A stretch of 33,618 nucleotides of DNA, from assembly GCF_003024805.1 (NCBI RefSeq), contig NZ_PUEC01000031.1, positions 1 through 33,618 of the forward strand, read 5' to 3'. Numbering within the stretch: position 1 is the stretch's first letter; the number at the start of each line of letters is the position of its first letter. Of this stretch, positions 26,793 through 33,618 are shown in pieces. The translations under genes were made by a program, and so were the position numbers. The stretch comes from Duncaniella muris (lineage in GTDB: Bacteria > Bacteroidota > Bacteroidia > Bacteroidales > Muribaculaceae). The notes beneath the pieces are model-generated. The model had not been told where the DNA came from, searched no databases, and saw only the letters and a program-made list of their open reading frames with translations.

Positions 26793-28310
26793 ATGAAAAT
26801 ATTTACTACTGAAAATATACGCCACATTGACCGCGTCACCATCGATGACGAGGGTGTCAGCTCTATGGAGCTTATCCATCGGGTGGCCGAGGGTGTGGTC
26901 AATGAGATTCTCAGCCGCTGGCGTCCGTCGAAACCCACTATGGTCTTTGCCGGCGCGGGCAACAACGGCGCCGATGCCCTGATAGTGGCCAAGCTGCTGA
27001 TCGAGGCCGGCTTCAATCCCCACGTGGTGCTCATCAATGTCAAGGGCGACTCTCTCTCGCGCGACTGCCGTATGGCCCGCGAGGAGCTGATGCGCATGGG
27101 CAATGTCTCGATGACTGAGATCGTGCACACAGCCCACATTCCGCCCCTTACCCCCGACCACCTTGTGATCGACGGCCTTTTCGGAACCGGCCTGCGCAAT
27201 CCGCTTGAGGGTGGCTACATGGCTATGGCGCGCTACATCAACGAGTCGGGCGCTACGGTAGTGTCGATCGACGTGCCCTCAGGCATGTTCGGCGACTGGA
27301 ACACCCGTGTGCTCGCGCGCAATGTGGTCCACGCCGATCTCACCATAGCCGTTCAGTTCCCCCGTCTCGCATTTTTCCTGAGCGACAACGCCGAGCTTGT
27401 CGGGCGGTGGAAGACAGTAGATATAGGTCTGAGCCGCAAGGCCATCGAGGAAACCACCACGAAATATTATCTCATAGAGAAAGATGACGTCTGCCGGGTG
27501 CTCAAACGCCGTCCTGATTTCTGCTCCAAGGCCGATTTCGGCCATGCGCTGCTCTTTGCCGGCTGCTACGGCATGATGGGAGCTGCCGTCATGGCTGCCC
27601 GCGGCGCTCTGCGCGCAGGGGTCGGAAAGCTGACGGTCCACTCGCCGCGCTGTGGTTTCGGCGTGATTCAGAATTCAGTTCCGGAGGCGCTTTTCCTGCC
27701 CGACCGCGAGGAGAACGTAATTTCCGACATGACCCCGCGCTTCAACTACACGGCTATCGGGGCCGGTCCAGGCATAGGCACCAACGATGCCACCAAGGGT
27801 GCGCTTGAAACTCTGATCAAGACCATCAAGCGCCCGATGGTTCTCGATGCCGACGCGCTCAACATCATAGCCCGCAATCCGGCGCTGATCGACCACCTGA
27901 CTCCGGGTTCGATACTGACTCCCCATTCTGTGGAGTTCGACCGCATTTTCGGCTCGCAGGCTTCGGCGGAGACCCGTCTGCTGAAAGCTCTCGAAGTGGC
28001 CCATAAATACAAGCTGATCATTGTGCTCAAAGGCCGCTACAGTGCCACTGTGCGCCCCGACGGCAAAGTGTTTTTCAACTCCACAGGCTCGTCGGCAATG
28101 GCCACTCCCGGAAGCGGCGACGTGCTCACGGGCATCATCACCGCGCTCCTTGCCCAGGGATATAAATCGGAGACAGCCGCTACAGCCGGAGTCTATATCC
28201 ACGGTCTTGCGGGTGACATAGCCGCAGCCGAAGAGGGCGAGTACGGCACCACGGCGGGCGACATAGCCGCCGCCACCGGCAAGGCCATCAAGTCGATTCT
28301 CGGCGCCTGA
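26793..28310 (+). CDS. nnrDE: Bifunctional NAD(P)HX epimerase / ADP-dependent dehydratase
   Basis: The 505-residue enzyme repairs hydrated NADH and NADPH. The N-terminal YjeF_N domain (1-220) has FAGAGNNGAD (52-61), VIDGLFGTGL (125-134) and SIDVPSGM (158-165), giving the K+ ligands and catalytic D160. The C-terminal carbohydrate-kinase-like dehydratase (about 240-505) has LDADALNI (351-358), LTPHSVEF (375-382) and TPGSGDVLTG (438-447), with catalytic D443. The usual GGDG of the epimerase loop is GADA here, a mild substitution. The start at 26793 is chosen over 26724, whose 23 extra residues are basic and not family-like. Confidence 0.93.
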   Translation: MKIFTTENIRHIDRVTIDDEGVSSMELIHRVAEGVVNEILSRWRPSKPTMVFAGAGNNGADALIVAKLLIEAGFNPHVVLINVKGDSLSRDCRMAREELMRMGNVSMTEIVHTAHIPPLTPDHLVIDGLFGTGLRNPLEGGYMAMARYINESGATVVSIDVPSGMFGDWNTRVLARNVVHADLTIAVQFPRLAFFLSDNAELVGRWKTVDIGLSRKAIEETTTKYYLIEKDDVCRVLKRRPDFCSKADFGHALLFAGCYGMMGAAVMAARGALRAGVGKLTVHSPRCGFGVIQNSVPEALFLPDREENVISDMTPRFNYTAIGAGPGIGTNDATKGALETLIKTIKRPMVLDADALNIIARNPALIDHLTPGSILTPHSVEFDRIFGSQASAETRLLKALEVAHKYKLIIVLKGRYSATVRPDGKVFFNSTGSSAMATPGSGDVLTGIITALLAQGYKSETAATAGVYIHGLAGDIAAAEEGEYGTTAGDIAAATGKAIKSILGA

Positions 28311-28385
28311 TTCCGTCAGGCCGAGTCTGCACCGCAGGGTTTCTTACAAACAGATCTGTCATAATTCACAGCAATAACAGTCAAG

Positions 28386-29480
28386 ATGAAAAAGCTACTA
28401 TCAATACTGCTGCTCGGAGCGGCCGCCGCTGCTGTTCCGGCCGCTGCCCAGACTTCAACAAAACTTAGCGCGACAAAGGCCAGCGAGTATGGCCTGATCT
28501 ACACTCTGCCGCTGACCGCCTTTGAGGTCACAGTGGCGGTTGAAAAGACCGTCAGCACTCCCGGAGAGTTCTATCAGTATGCGCGCCGTTATCTCAACGC
28601 GACTCCGATCCTCAAGCCGTCGACAAGCTGGCGCATCACCGAGGCGGTGGTCAATCCTATAGCCATAGCCGATGAGAAGGAACGCTATCTGGCCACATTC
28701 AAGGGCGGAGCCGGCACTTACATGACCGTGAGCGACCTGAATTTTCCGCTGTCGGTCAACGATGAGTCATACGAGGCCACAGTCAGCCTCTCGCCGCTTC
28801 CGCAGCCGGTAGAGGCCGAACCGACCATTCTGCAGCTTCCGGTGGCACAGCAGGCCATCACGCCTGAGATGATCCAGAGCAAGTCACTGGCCAAGCGCGC
28901 GCAGCTTGCCGCCGACAAGATCTATGAGTTCCGCAACAACCGCAACGAGATCATCTCCGGTCAGGCTGACGCTATGCCCTCTGACGGCGCTGCCATGAAG
29001 CTTGCCCTTGATCAGCTTGCCTCGCAGGAAGAGGCTCTGACGGCGATGTTTCTCGGCACTGTCCAGAAGTCAGTCGAGGTCCGCACCTATACGGTCTATC
29101 TGCCTGACGATGGAGCTGTGAGCCGCAAGGTGGTGGCTCGCCTGTCGGCTTTGGACGGCCTTGTGGACGCCAATGATCTTTCCGGTGCGCCGATCTATAT
29201 CTCGATCACTCCGCAGACCCGCGGCGAGCTGCCGGTCAATGAGAAGGGCATTACCAAGACTTTCCCCAAGGGGGGTGTGGCTTACCGTATTCCGGGCACT
29301 GCGCGTGTGACCCTGAGCTATGACGACGAGACTCTTGCCGAAGATACTTTCGATGTGGCGCAGTATGGAGTTGTCTTCGGGCTTGATCCGAGCCTGTTTA
29401 CCAATAAGAAGTCTCCGTCTTACCTGCATTTCAATCCGCTGACAGGTTCTGTCCGTGAGCTTGGAAAGGTGACGGAGTAA
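28386..29480 (+). CDS. Secreted DUF4831-family protein
   Basis: The 364-residue protein has a signal peptide (MKKLLSILLLGAAAAAVPAA, cut near AAAQ). The mature part begins SEYGLIYTLPLTAFEVTVAVEKT, which together with EFYQYARRYL and the later DEKERYLATFKGG matches what I recall of DUF4831, a Bacteroidota-restricted family of unknown function. A charged segment with KRAQLAADKIYEFRNNRNEI lies near the middle. It is in the periplasm or on the surface. It is 75 bases after the NAD(P)HX repair gene, so it could be co-transcribed, and a strong terminator follows. Confidence 0.78.
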   Translation: MKKLLSILLLGAAAAAVPAAAQTSTKLSATKASEYGLIYTLPLTAFEVTVAVEKTVSTPGEFYQYARRYLNATPILKPSTSWRITEAVVNPIAIADEKERYLATFKGGAGTYMTVSDLNFPLSVNDESYEATVSLSPLPQPVEAEPTILQLPVAQQAITPEMIQSKSLAKRAQLAADKIYEFRNNRNEIISGQADAMPSDGAAMKLALDQLASQEEALTAMFLGTVQKSVEVRTYTVYLPDDGAVSRKVVARLSALDGLVDANDLSGAPIYISITPQTRGELPVNEKGITKTFPKGGVAYRIPGTARVTLSYDDETLAEDTFDVAQYGVVFGLDPSLFTNKKSPSYLHFNPLTGSVRELGKVTE

Positions 29481-29501
29481 GGCCTTAGGATTTAAAAGCA
29501 T

Positions 29502-29547
29502 AAAGCGCTTTCAGGTGATTGATCTGCCTGAAAGCGCTTTCTTTTTT
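29502..29547 (+). terminator. Intrinsic terminator after the DUF4831 gene
   Basis: AAAGCGCTTTCAGG (29502-29515) pairs perfectly, all 14 bases, with CCTGAAAGCGCTTT (29527-29540) across an 11-base loop. A run of six T (29542-29547) follows. It ends the plus-strand transcript before the convergent pectinesterase gene. Confidence 0.93.
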
Positions 29548-29601
29548 GGGGCTTTGGGGTTGGGCCAATTGGTCTGATTAGGCTAATTGGAGCTTCGGTT
29601 G

Positions 29602-29640
29602 AAAAAAAGACCGCGGCCCGGCGTGGGGCCGGACCGCGGT
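29602..29640 (-). terminator. Intrinsic terminator of the pectinesterase gene
   Basis: On the minus strand the stem ACCGCGG.CCGGC (29610-29622) and GCCGG.CCGCGGT (29628-29640) pairs with one mismatch across a five-base loop. The A-run at 29602-29608 on the plus strand becomes the T-run after the stem. It lies 58 bases beyond the pectinesterase stop codon. Confidence 0.9.
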
Positions 29641-29697
29641 GGAGTGGGGGAAGCAGTCAGCACTGACTGCCGATGGAGTCTGTTTTATCAGTTGAAG

Positions 29698-32600
29698 TTA
29701 TTTCACAATGACTTTGCTTGTGCGGGTTTCGCCTGAAGCGAGTGTCTCTACCTTGATGAGGAGGCCGGTGGTGTTGGGGCTTACGGCCATACCCTGGATG
29801 TTGTAGTAGACGGTTGAAATTACTTCCTGATCGGCTGTGATGTCAGTGATGCCGGTGGTTTCAGAGTAGACAGCCTTGACTTCTTCGCCGAGACCGCCCA
29901 TTTCATTGGCGGCGCGGACAGTGTAGACGGGAGCAGCCGCACGTGAAACCTCAGCCTCAACTGTGTGGACGGGTTCTTTGACTGTGGTCAGAAGTACACC
30001 GTCTTTGAATACGGCCCAGAAGCGAGCATAGTCACAGCTGTCCCAAGAAAGTTCGCCATTTTCATTGATGGTTACATTGGTGGGAGCGGGAGCCTGTTCG
30101 GCGATCGAAGCGGGGTCCCAGTTGTGGTATGCCGAGAAGTTGTCGTAGCTGTATGATTCAGCTTCAGCCTGAGTGAGCACGGGGTTGTTTGTCTGTTTGG
30201 CAAAGGTTGTCTTGCGCTTGCTGAGAGAGATCTGAGATCCGGATTCAGTCATTGAGTTGAATTCGGCAAAGCGTTTGGGATAGCCTGAGCCCATTTCGGC
30301 CCAACCTTCTTCGCGGGGCTGAACAGTCATCTTGGTGTCGATGAAGACGGCTACAGGAGTGCCCTGTCCCCACGGACGGCCGAGGAAATAATTCTTGCTG
30401 ATTCCGGATTTGCCGTTTTCAGCAACGATCTCGCAGTCTTTGAACACATAGCCGAACTGCGGACCGCGCATAGGCACTGCGATGTAACCGCCGTCGGCAC
30501 ACATCTGCAGAGTCACACCCTGATAGAAGATGTCGCCCTTGCCGCAGAGGAAGTCGGTGCGGCCGCGCATGATGCCGCCCTCGAAGTAGTAGACACCGTT
30601 GTCAGAGTTGCCGCAATATGTGTCCTGATAGCCCCAGAGGGTAACGTTTTTGAGGATGGTGTGGTTTGCGTAGTCACCGAGAGCCTCGCCGCGGCCGGTA
30701 TTGTCGTTCAGACCGTTTTTGAGGGTGATGTCCTGAATATAGGTGTTGTCAGCACCCTTTTCGATAGAAAGAGTGGTCACGTTGTGGAGACCTTCGATGG
30801 GGTAGGAAGTTCCTGAAGGAGTGGGGTCCTTGACGAGGTTCTTGATGACGGTAGCGTCACGGTCTTCACCGATGATAGAAGTGTTGGCGGCGTAGAGACG
30901 GGTGATCGGCGAGGGCATTTCGGCTTTTACCGGGTTGCCGTTGTTGTCTGTGCCTTCCTTGATGATAGTCTCTGTCTCGCTGTAGGGGAGTTCGTAGTTG
31001 CCTTTCTTCACGAAGATGACGAAGCGTTTGTTCTTGTCGGCGCGGTTGTTGGCGGCGGCGATAGCTTCTTTGAAAGTACCGTCGTCAGGCACGATGAAGT
31101 CATAGCCTTCAGCTTTCTCTACGGCCGGACGGGTCTTGGTAGTGAAAGCGATGGTGATGGCCTTGTCATAGGCATTGTCGGTGAGGTCGCTTACAGAGCC
31201 GGCGGGGAGGGTGAAAGTGTAGTCAGTTGCATAGGCGAGGTTGCGGTATGCGAATGAAACAGACTTGCCGGTCACTGAGGGGGTGAGTTCCTGGTCACCG
31301 AGTGAAGCCTTGACGCCGTCTTTCACTTTGATCTTTTCATCGAAGTTGAGCACGATCTTACCGTTGATCGAAGCTGTAGAGCTGCCTTCTTCCGGAACGA
31401 AAGAGAGGAGTTCGGGGGCTTTGCCGTCGTCAACCAGTTTCGGTGTGCCGAAAATTGTAGTGGCGCCGATGGCTACGCCGTCTTTACGGCTTGTGGTCTG
31501 GACTACATCATTAGAGGTCTTGTCGGCTTTCCAGCGGATGCGGACAGAGGGCTGATTGTTGTAGGCGGCGGGAAGGCTGAAGTCATAGGGATACCAGGTC
31601 TTGGCATCGGCGAGAGTCACGCTGCCGATCTCGTCCCACTTCTGGCCGTCGAGAGAAACCTCTACGGTCTGGCGTGATTTGGTGTTGTAGCTGAAAGCGA
31701 AGGCTCCTTTGACATGGATGTCGGTGAAAGCTTCGGCGTTGATCTCAGTCTCCCAGTAGTATTCACCGAGACCGGTCTCGCGCCAGTTTGTAGCGCCGGG
31801 AATCTTGTCTTCATAGCATCCGCCGGCTGCTACAGTCGACTTGTCAAGCCATGAAGAAGTAGTGCCGTCTTCGTTGCGGAGCACGAGTGAAACAGCGTCA
31901 TTGCCGGCAGCAGCGAAGTCTGCGGCACGTCCGTTGGCGCCTGCTGTGTAGAAGTCCCAGCCGGCGATGAAGTCAGAAGCAGCGAAGTTTGCGGTGATGC
32001 TCTTGTCGGCATCCATCACGATAGTGTAGGGGTTGAGGCTCTGGCCGTTGTCCCAGTTAGTAAAGGTGTAGCCGTCATTTTCGAGAGCGGTCAGGCTTAC
32101 TTTTGTGCCTTTTTCATACATGTTCTTGCCGTCGATCACAGTGGCTGCGGGCGAGGGCTGCACCATGTATGACTTCACGCCGTCGGCGCAGCCATATTTC
32201 AGCTCATAGGTGGTGAGAGCCTGATAGTTGGCGGTGAGAGTGGTGGATTTTAAGACGGTGTAGGTGAAGGAGGCGTCAGTTGAAACGATGTTGTTGTCGC
32301 TGTCAGTCCAGTTGATGAACTTGTAGCCGAAGTTTTTAACGGTCGAGACCTTGATTTCGCTACCTTTTTCATAAGATTCGGCTGCGGGGTTCATTTCGAG
32401 GCTTCCTGCGCCCTCAATGGAAGTGGCGAGTTTTACTTCGAATTTTTCTACACTTTCCACAGAGCCGTTGAGAAGACCTTCGATGGTGATGTCGGCGTAG
32501 CAGCCCTGCTTTTTCCCGTCAGCTGCAACTCCATGTGTGCAGCAAAGGAAGAAACCGTCAGCAGAGGCGAGCTGTTTCTGTTGATCGGCAGTCAGAGTGA

Positions 32601-33108
32601 ATTCAAATCTGTCGGCATGGTTTGATTGAGGCTCCTTGCCGCTGGGTGAAAATTTGTCATTTTCCAGAGTCTGGTTGATTCTGTGACCTGTGAAGGTGCC
32701 GAGTTTCACGATAGTTCCGTCAGAGAGTTCTGCGGTGACTGTCATACCGTTTTTGGCATCGGTACCTGCACGTGCGATCATGCCGCTCAGTTTGGTCGGT
32801 GTGAATGTCAGACCTTTGACAGGCTTGATCATCCATTTGATCTTGTCAGAAGCTCCTGTAGCAGGATCAATCTTCAGGTACGTCACATTGTTCTGCTTAC
32901 TTACTTCCGTTCCTTTCACGGTTCCGCCCAGATCAATGCTTGTGAGTGAAAAGGCGTTTTCAGGCGAGATTGTGACTGCCGTTGAATAGGTTTTGGCATC
33001 GTTGAACGGCCAGTTTACTTTGGCCGGTTCGTTGGTGTAAGTCTGTGCTGATGACCATAGCGCAAGGCATACAATGGCCGTCAGACAGCTCCAGATTCTT
33101 TTAATCAT
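29698..33108 (-). CDS. Secreted multi-domain pectinesterase (CE8-like) with C-terminal sorting-like tail
   Basis: The 1136-residue protein has a signal peptide (1-21). Next come a beta-rich N-terminal domain (about 25-215), two InlB-like bacterial repeats (about 225-300 and 301-376, each ending TANY or TANF), a carbohydrate-binding-like domain (about 380-556) and an SbsA-type Ig domain (564-660). The pectinesterase right-handed helix follows (about 668-960). Catalytic residues are Q828-D829 in GYQDT, D852 in GRTDF and R911 in LGRPW. The first oxyanion Gln of classic enzymes is not obvious (GRGEALGD instead). The last 50 residues, with YYNIQGMAV and SKVIVK, resemble a type IX secretion sorting tail. 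It would remove methyl esters from pectin at the cell surface. Confidence 0.9.
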   Translation of the reverse strand: MIKRIWSCLTAIVCLALWSSAQTYTNEPAKVNWPFNDAKTYSTAVTISPENAFSLTSIDLGGTVKGTEVSKQNNVTYLKIDPATGASDKIKWMIKPVKGLTFTPTKLSGMIARAGTDAKNGMTVTAELSDGTIVKLGTFTGHRINQTLENDKFSPSGKEPQSNHADRFEFTLTADQQKQLASADGFFLCCTHGVAADGKKQGCYADITIEGLLNGSVESVEKFEVKLATSIEGAGSLEMNPAAESYEKGSEIKVSTVKNFGYKFINWTDSDNNIVSTDASFTYTVLKSTTLTANYQALTTYELKYGCADGVKSYMVQPSPAATVIDGKNMYEKGTKVSLTALENDGYTFTNWDNGQSLNPYTIVMDADKSITANFAASDFIAGWDFYTAGANGRAADFAAAGNDAVSLVLRNEDGTTSSWLDKSTVAAGGCYEDKIPGATNWRETGLGEYYWETEINAEAFTDIHVKGAFAFSYNTKSRQTVEVSLDGQKWDEIGSVTLADAKTWYPYDFSLPAAYNNQPSVRIRWKADKTSNDVVQTTSRKDGVAIGATTIFGTPKLVDDGKAPELLSFVPEEGSSTASINGKIVLNFDEKIKVKDGVKASLGDQELTPSVTGKSVSFAYRNLAYATDYTFTLPAGSVSDLTDNAYDKAITIAFTTKTRPAVEKAEGYDFIVPDDGTFKEAIAAANNRADKNKRFVIFVKKGNYELPYSETETIIKEGTDNNGNPVKAEMPSPITRLYAANTSIIGEDRDATVIKNLVKDPTPSGTSYPIEGLHNVTTLSIEKGADNTYIQDITLKNGLNDNTGRGEALGDYANHTILKNVTLWGYQDTYCGNSDNGVYYFEGGIMRGRTDFLCGKGDIFYQGVTLQMCADGGYIAVPMRGPQFGYVFKDCEIVAENGKSGISKNYFLGRPWGQGTPVAVFIDTKMTVQPREEGWAEMGSGYPKRFAEFNSMTESGSQISLSKRKTTFAKQTNNPVLTQAEAESYSYDNFSAYHNWDPASIAEQAPAPTNVTINENGELSWDSCDYARFWAVFKDGVLLTTVKEPVHTVEAEVSRAAAPVYTVRAANEMGGLGEEVKAVYSETTGITDITADQEVISTVYYNIQGMAVSPNTTGLLIKVETLASGETRTSKVIVK

Positions 33109-33314
33109 GGTGTAGAATTAAATGATAGTTGTATTGGTATTAAATAAATTAGTGTTATGCATAATCTTCGAATTTAAGTAACTATATAATCGCTATAAAT
33201 TCTATTATATATATTAAGGTATAAAACTCTTCATGGTATTCAGGCGACTGCCGGGCGTGTACGCTGATCAGTTGCCATTGTCTCCGGTCGATTATGCAAT
33301 TGGCCGATTTGACG

Positions 33315-33345
33315 CAAAGTTACAACTTTTTATCCTGCAAGTCAA
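33315..33345 (-). promoter_or_regulatory. Promoter of the pectinesterase gene
   Basis: On the minus strand TAACTTTG (33315-33322) is an exact TAnnTTTG box. TTG (33343-33345) lies a 20-base spacer upstream. Transcription would start near 33308, leaving a 200-base leader that is AT-rich near the start codon. No known riboswitch is recognised in that leader. Confidence 0.6.
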
Positions 33346-33420
33346 TATGCTTCTCAGAAATTTTTTTACAATTTTTTGCCTCTCTCCGCATTATCGCACC
33401 AAATCCGCTTCCTGAGACCG

Positions 33421-33428
33421 TAAATTTG
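33421..33428 (+). promoter_or_regulatory. Plus-strand TAnnTTTG box reading off the right edge
   Basis: TAAATTTG is an exact -7 match, but no TTG lies 19-22 bases upstream, so only half of the promoter pattern is present. If active it would drive the short frame and hairpin described next, divergent from the pectinesterase gene. The target gene lies outside the window. Confidence 0.45.
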
Positions 33429-33519
33429 CATCAGAAAATCATCAGCTCCACACCGACTCCATTACTCCGTGAATTGTTAATCCGAATCATTAACGAACTA
33501 TATTAAAAACCAAATAAAA

Positions 33520-33546
33520 TGAGGCAAAAATTACATCCACCTTAGA
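33520..33546 (+). CDS. Eight-codon ORF, possible leader peptide
   Basis: ATG to TAG encodes MRQKLHPP. It lies 90 bases after the TAAATTTG box and 35 bases before a GC-rich hairpin, an arrangement like a leader peptide with an attenuator. The end Pro-Pro-stop is the type of sequence on which ribosomes can stall. There is no strong ribosome-binding site, so coding status is uncertain. No homology is claimed. Confidence 0.3.
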
Positions 33547-33580
33547 TTATTTGAGAATGGTCTTGCCGCAGTCCGCTCTT

Positions 33581-33602
33581 GGGGGCGGTTTAGGCCGCCC
33601 CC
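33581..33602 (+). repeat. GC-rich perfect hairpin at the window edge
   Basis: GGGGGCGG (33581-33588) pairs perfectly with CCGCCCCC (33595-33602) across the loop TTTAGG. No T-run follows on either strand. CCGCTC occurs just before and just after it as a direct repeat. A second frame from ATG at 33557 runs open through it to the edge, so it could instead lie within a coding region. Confidence 0.55.
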
Positions 33603-33618
33603 GCCGCTCGGGCATCCC

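Noticed and set aside
33581-33602. GC-rich hairpin as an intrinsic terminator
   Set aside because: There is no T-run on either strand, and the window ends 16 bases later.

Overview
The window reads as a chromosomal segment of a gut Bacteroidota bacterium, most likely a Muribaculaceae-like member of Bacteroidales. This is judged from protein families and signals, not from a database search. Supporting signs are the NuoC-NuoD fusion, a complex I locus without nuoEFG, the atpD-C-B-E-F-H-A-G gene order, a short epsilon subunit and a long AtpB. Further signs are Bacteroidota-restricted families (DUF4493/PCMD lipoprotein, DUF4923, DUF4831, GH97), promoter-like elements matching the Bacteroides TTTG / TAnnTTTG pattern, and weak Shine-Dalgarno signals.

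Region 1 (1-456) holds the 3' part of a 5S rRNA, its terminator, and a roughly 300-base leader with a good TAnnTTTG promoter. Region 2 (457-18008) is an 18-gene bioenergetic block, all on the plus strand: nuoA-B-CD-H, then the complete F1Fo ATP synthase set atpD-C-B-E-F-H-A-G, then nuoI-J-K-L-M-N. The ATP synthase operon therefore sits inside the complex I operon, between nuoH and nuoI. No convincing promoter or terminator is visible at either junction, which suggests co-transcription of a proton (or ion) pump and the ATP synthase that uses its gradient. The complex I is the form without the NADH-oxidising NuoEFG module, so its electron donor is not shown by the sequence.

Region 3 (18009-24477) starts with a strong hairpin, then murI (glutamate racemase), a large DUF4493/PCMD lipoprotein, a secreted DUF4923 protein, and a tightly coupled trio: a family 2 glycosyltransferase, a phosphoribosyltransferase and a HAD phosphatase, joined by two ATGA stop/start overlaps. 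The trio is the least explained set in the window and may modify a surface glycan or lipid.

Region 4 (24478-29547) holds a GH97 glycosidase with its own promoter and structured leader, a bifunctional NAD(P)HX repair enzyme with its own promoter, a secreted DUF4831 protein, and a strong terminator. Region 5 (29548-33618) holds a convergently transcribed, multi-domain secreted pectinesterase on the minus strand with a T9SS-like C-terminal tail. Upstream of it is a divergent intergenic region whose plus strand carries a TAnnTTTG box, an eight-codon ORF ending Pro-Pro-stop and a GC-rich hairpin at the window edge.
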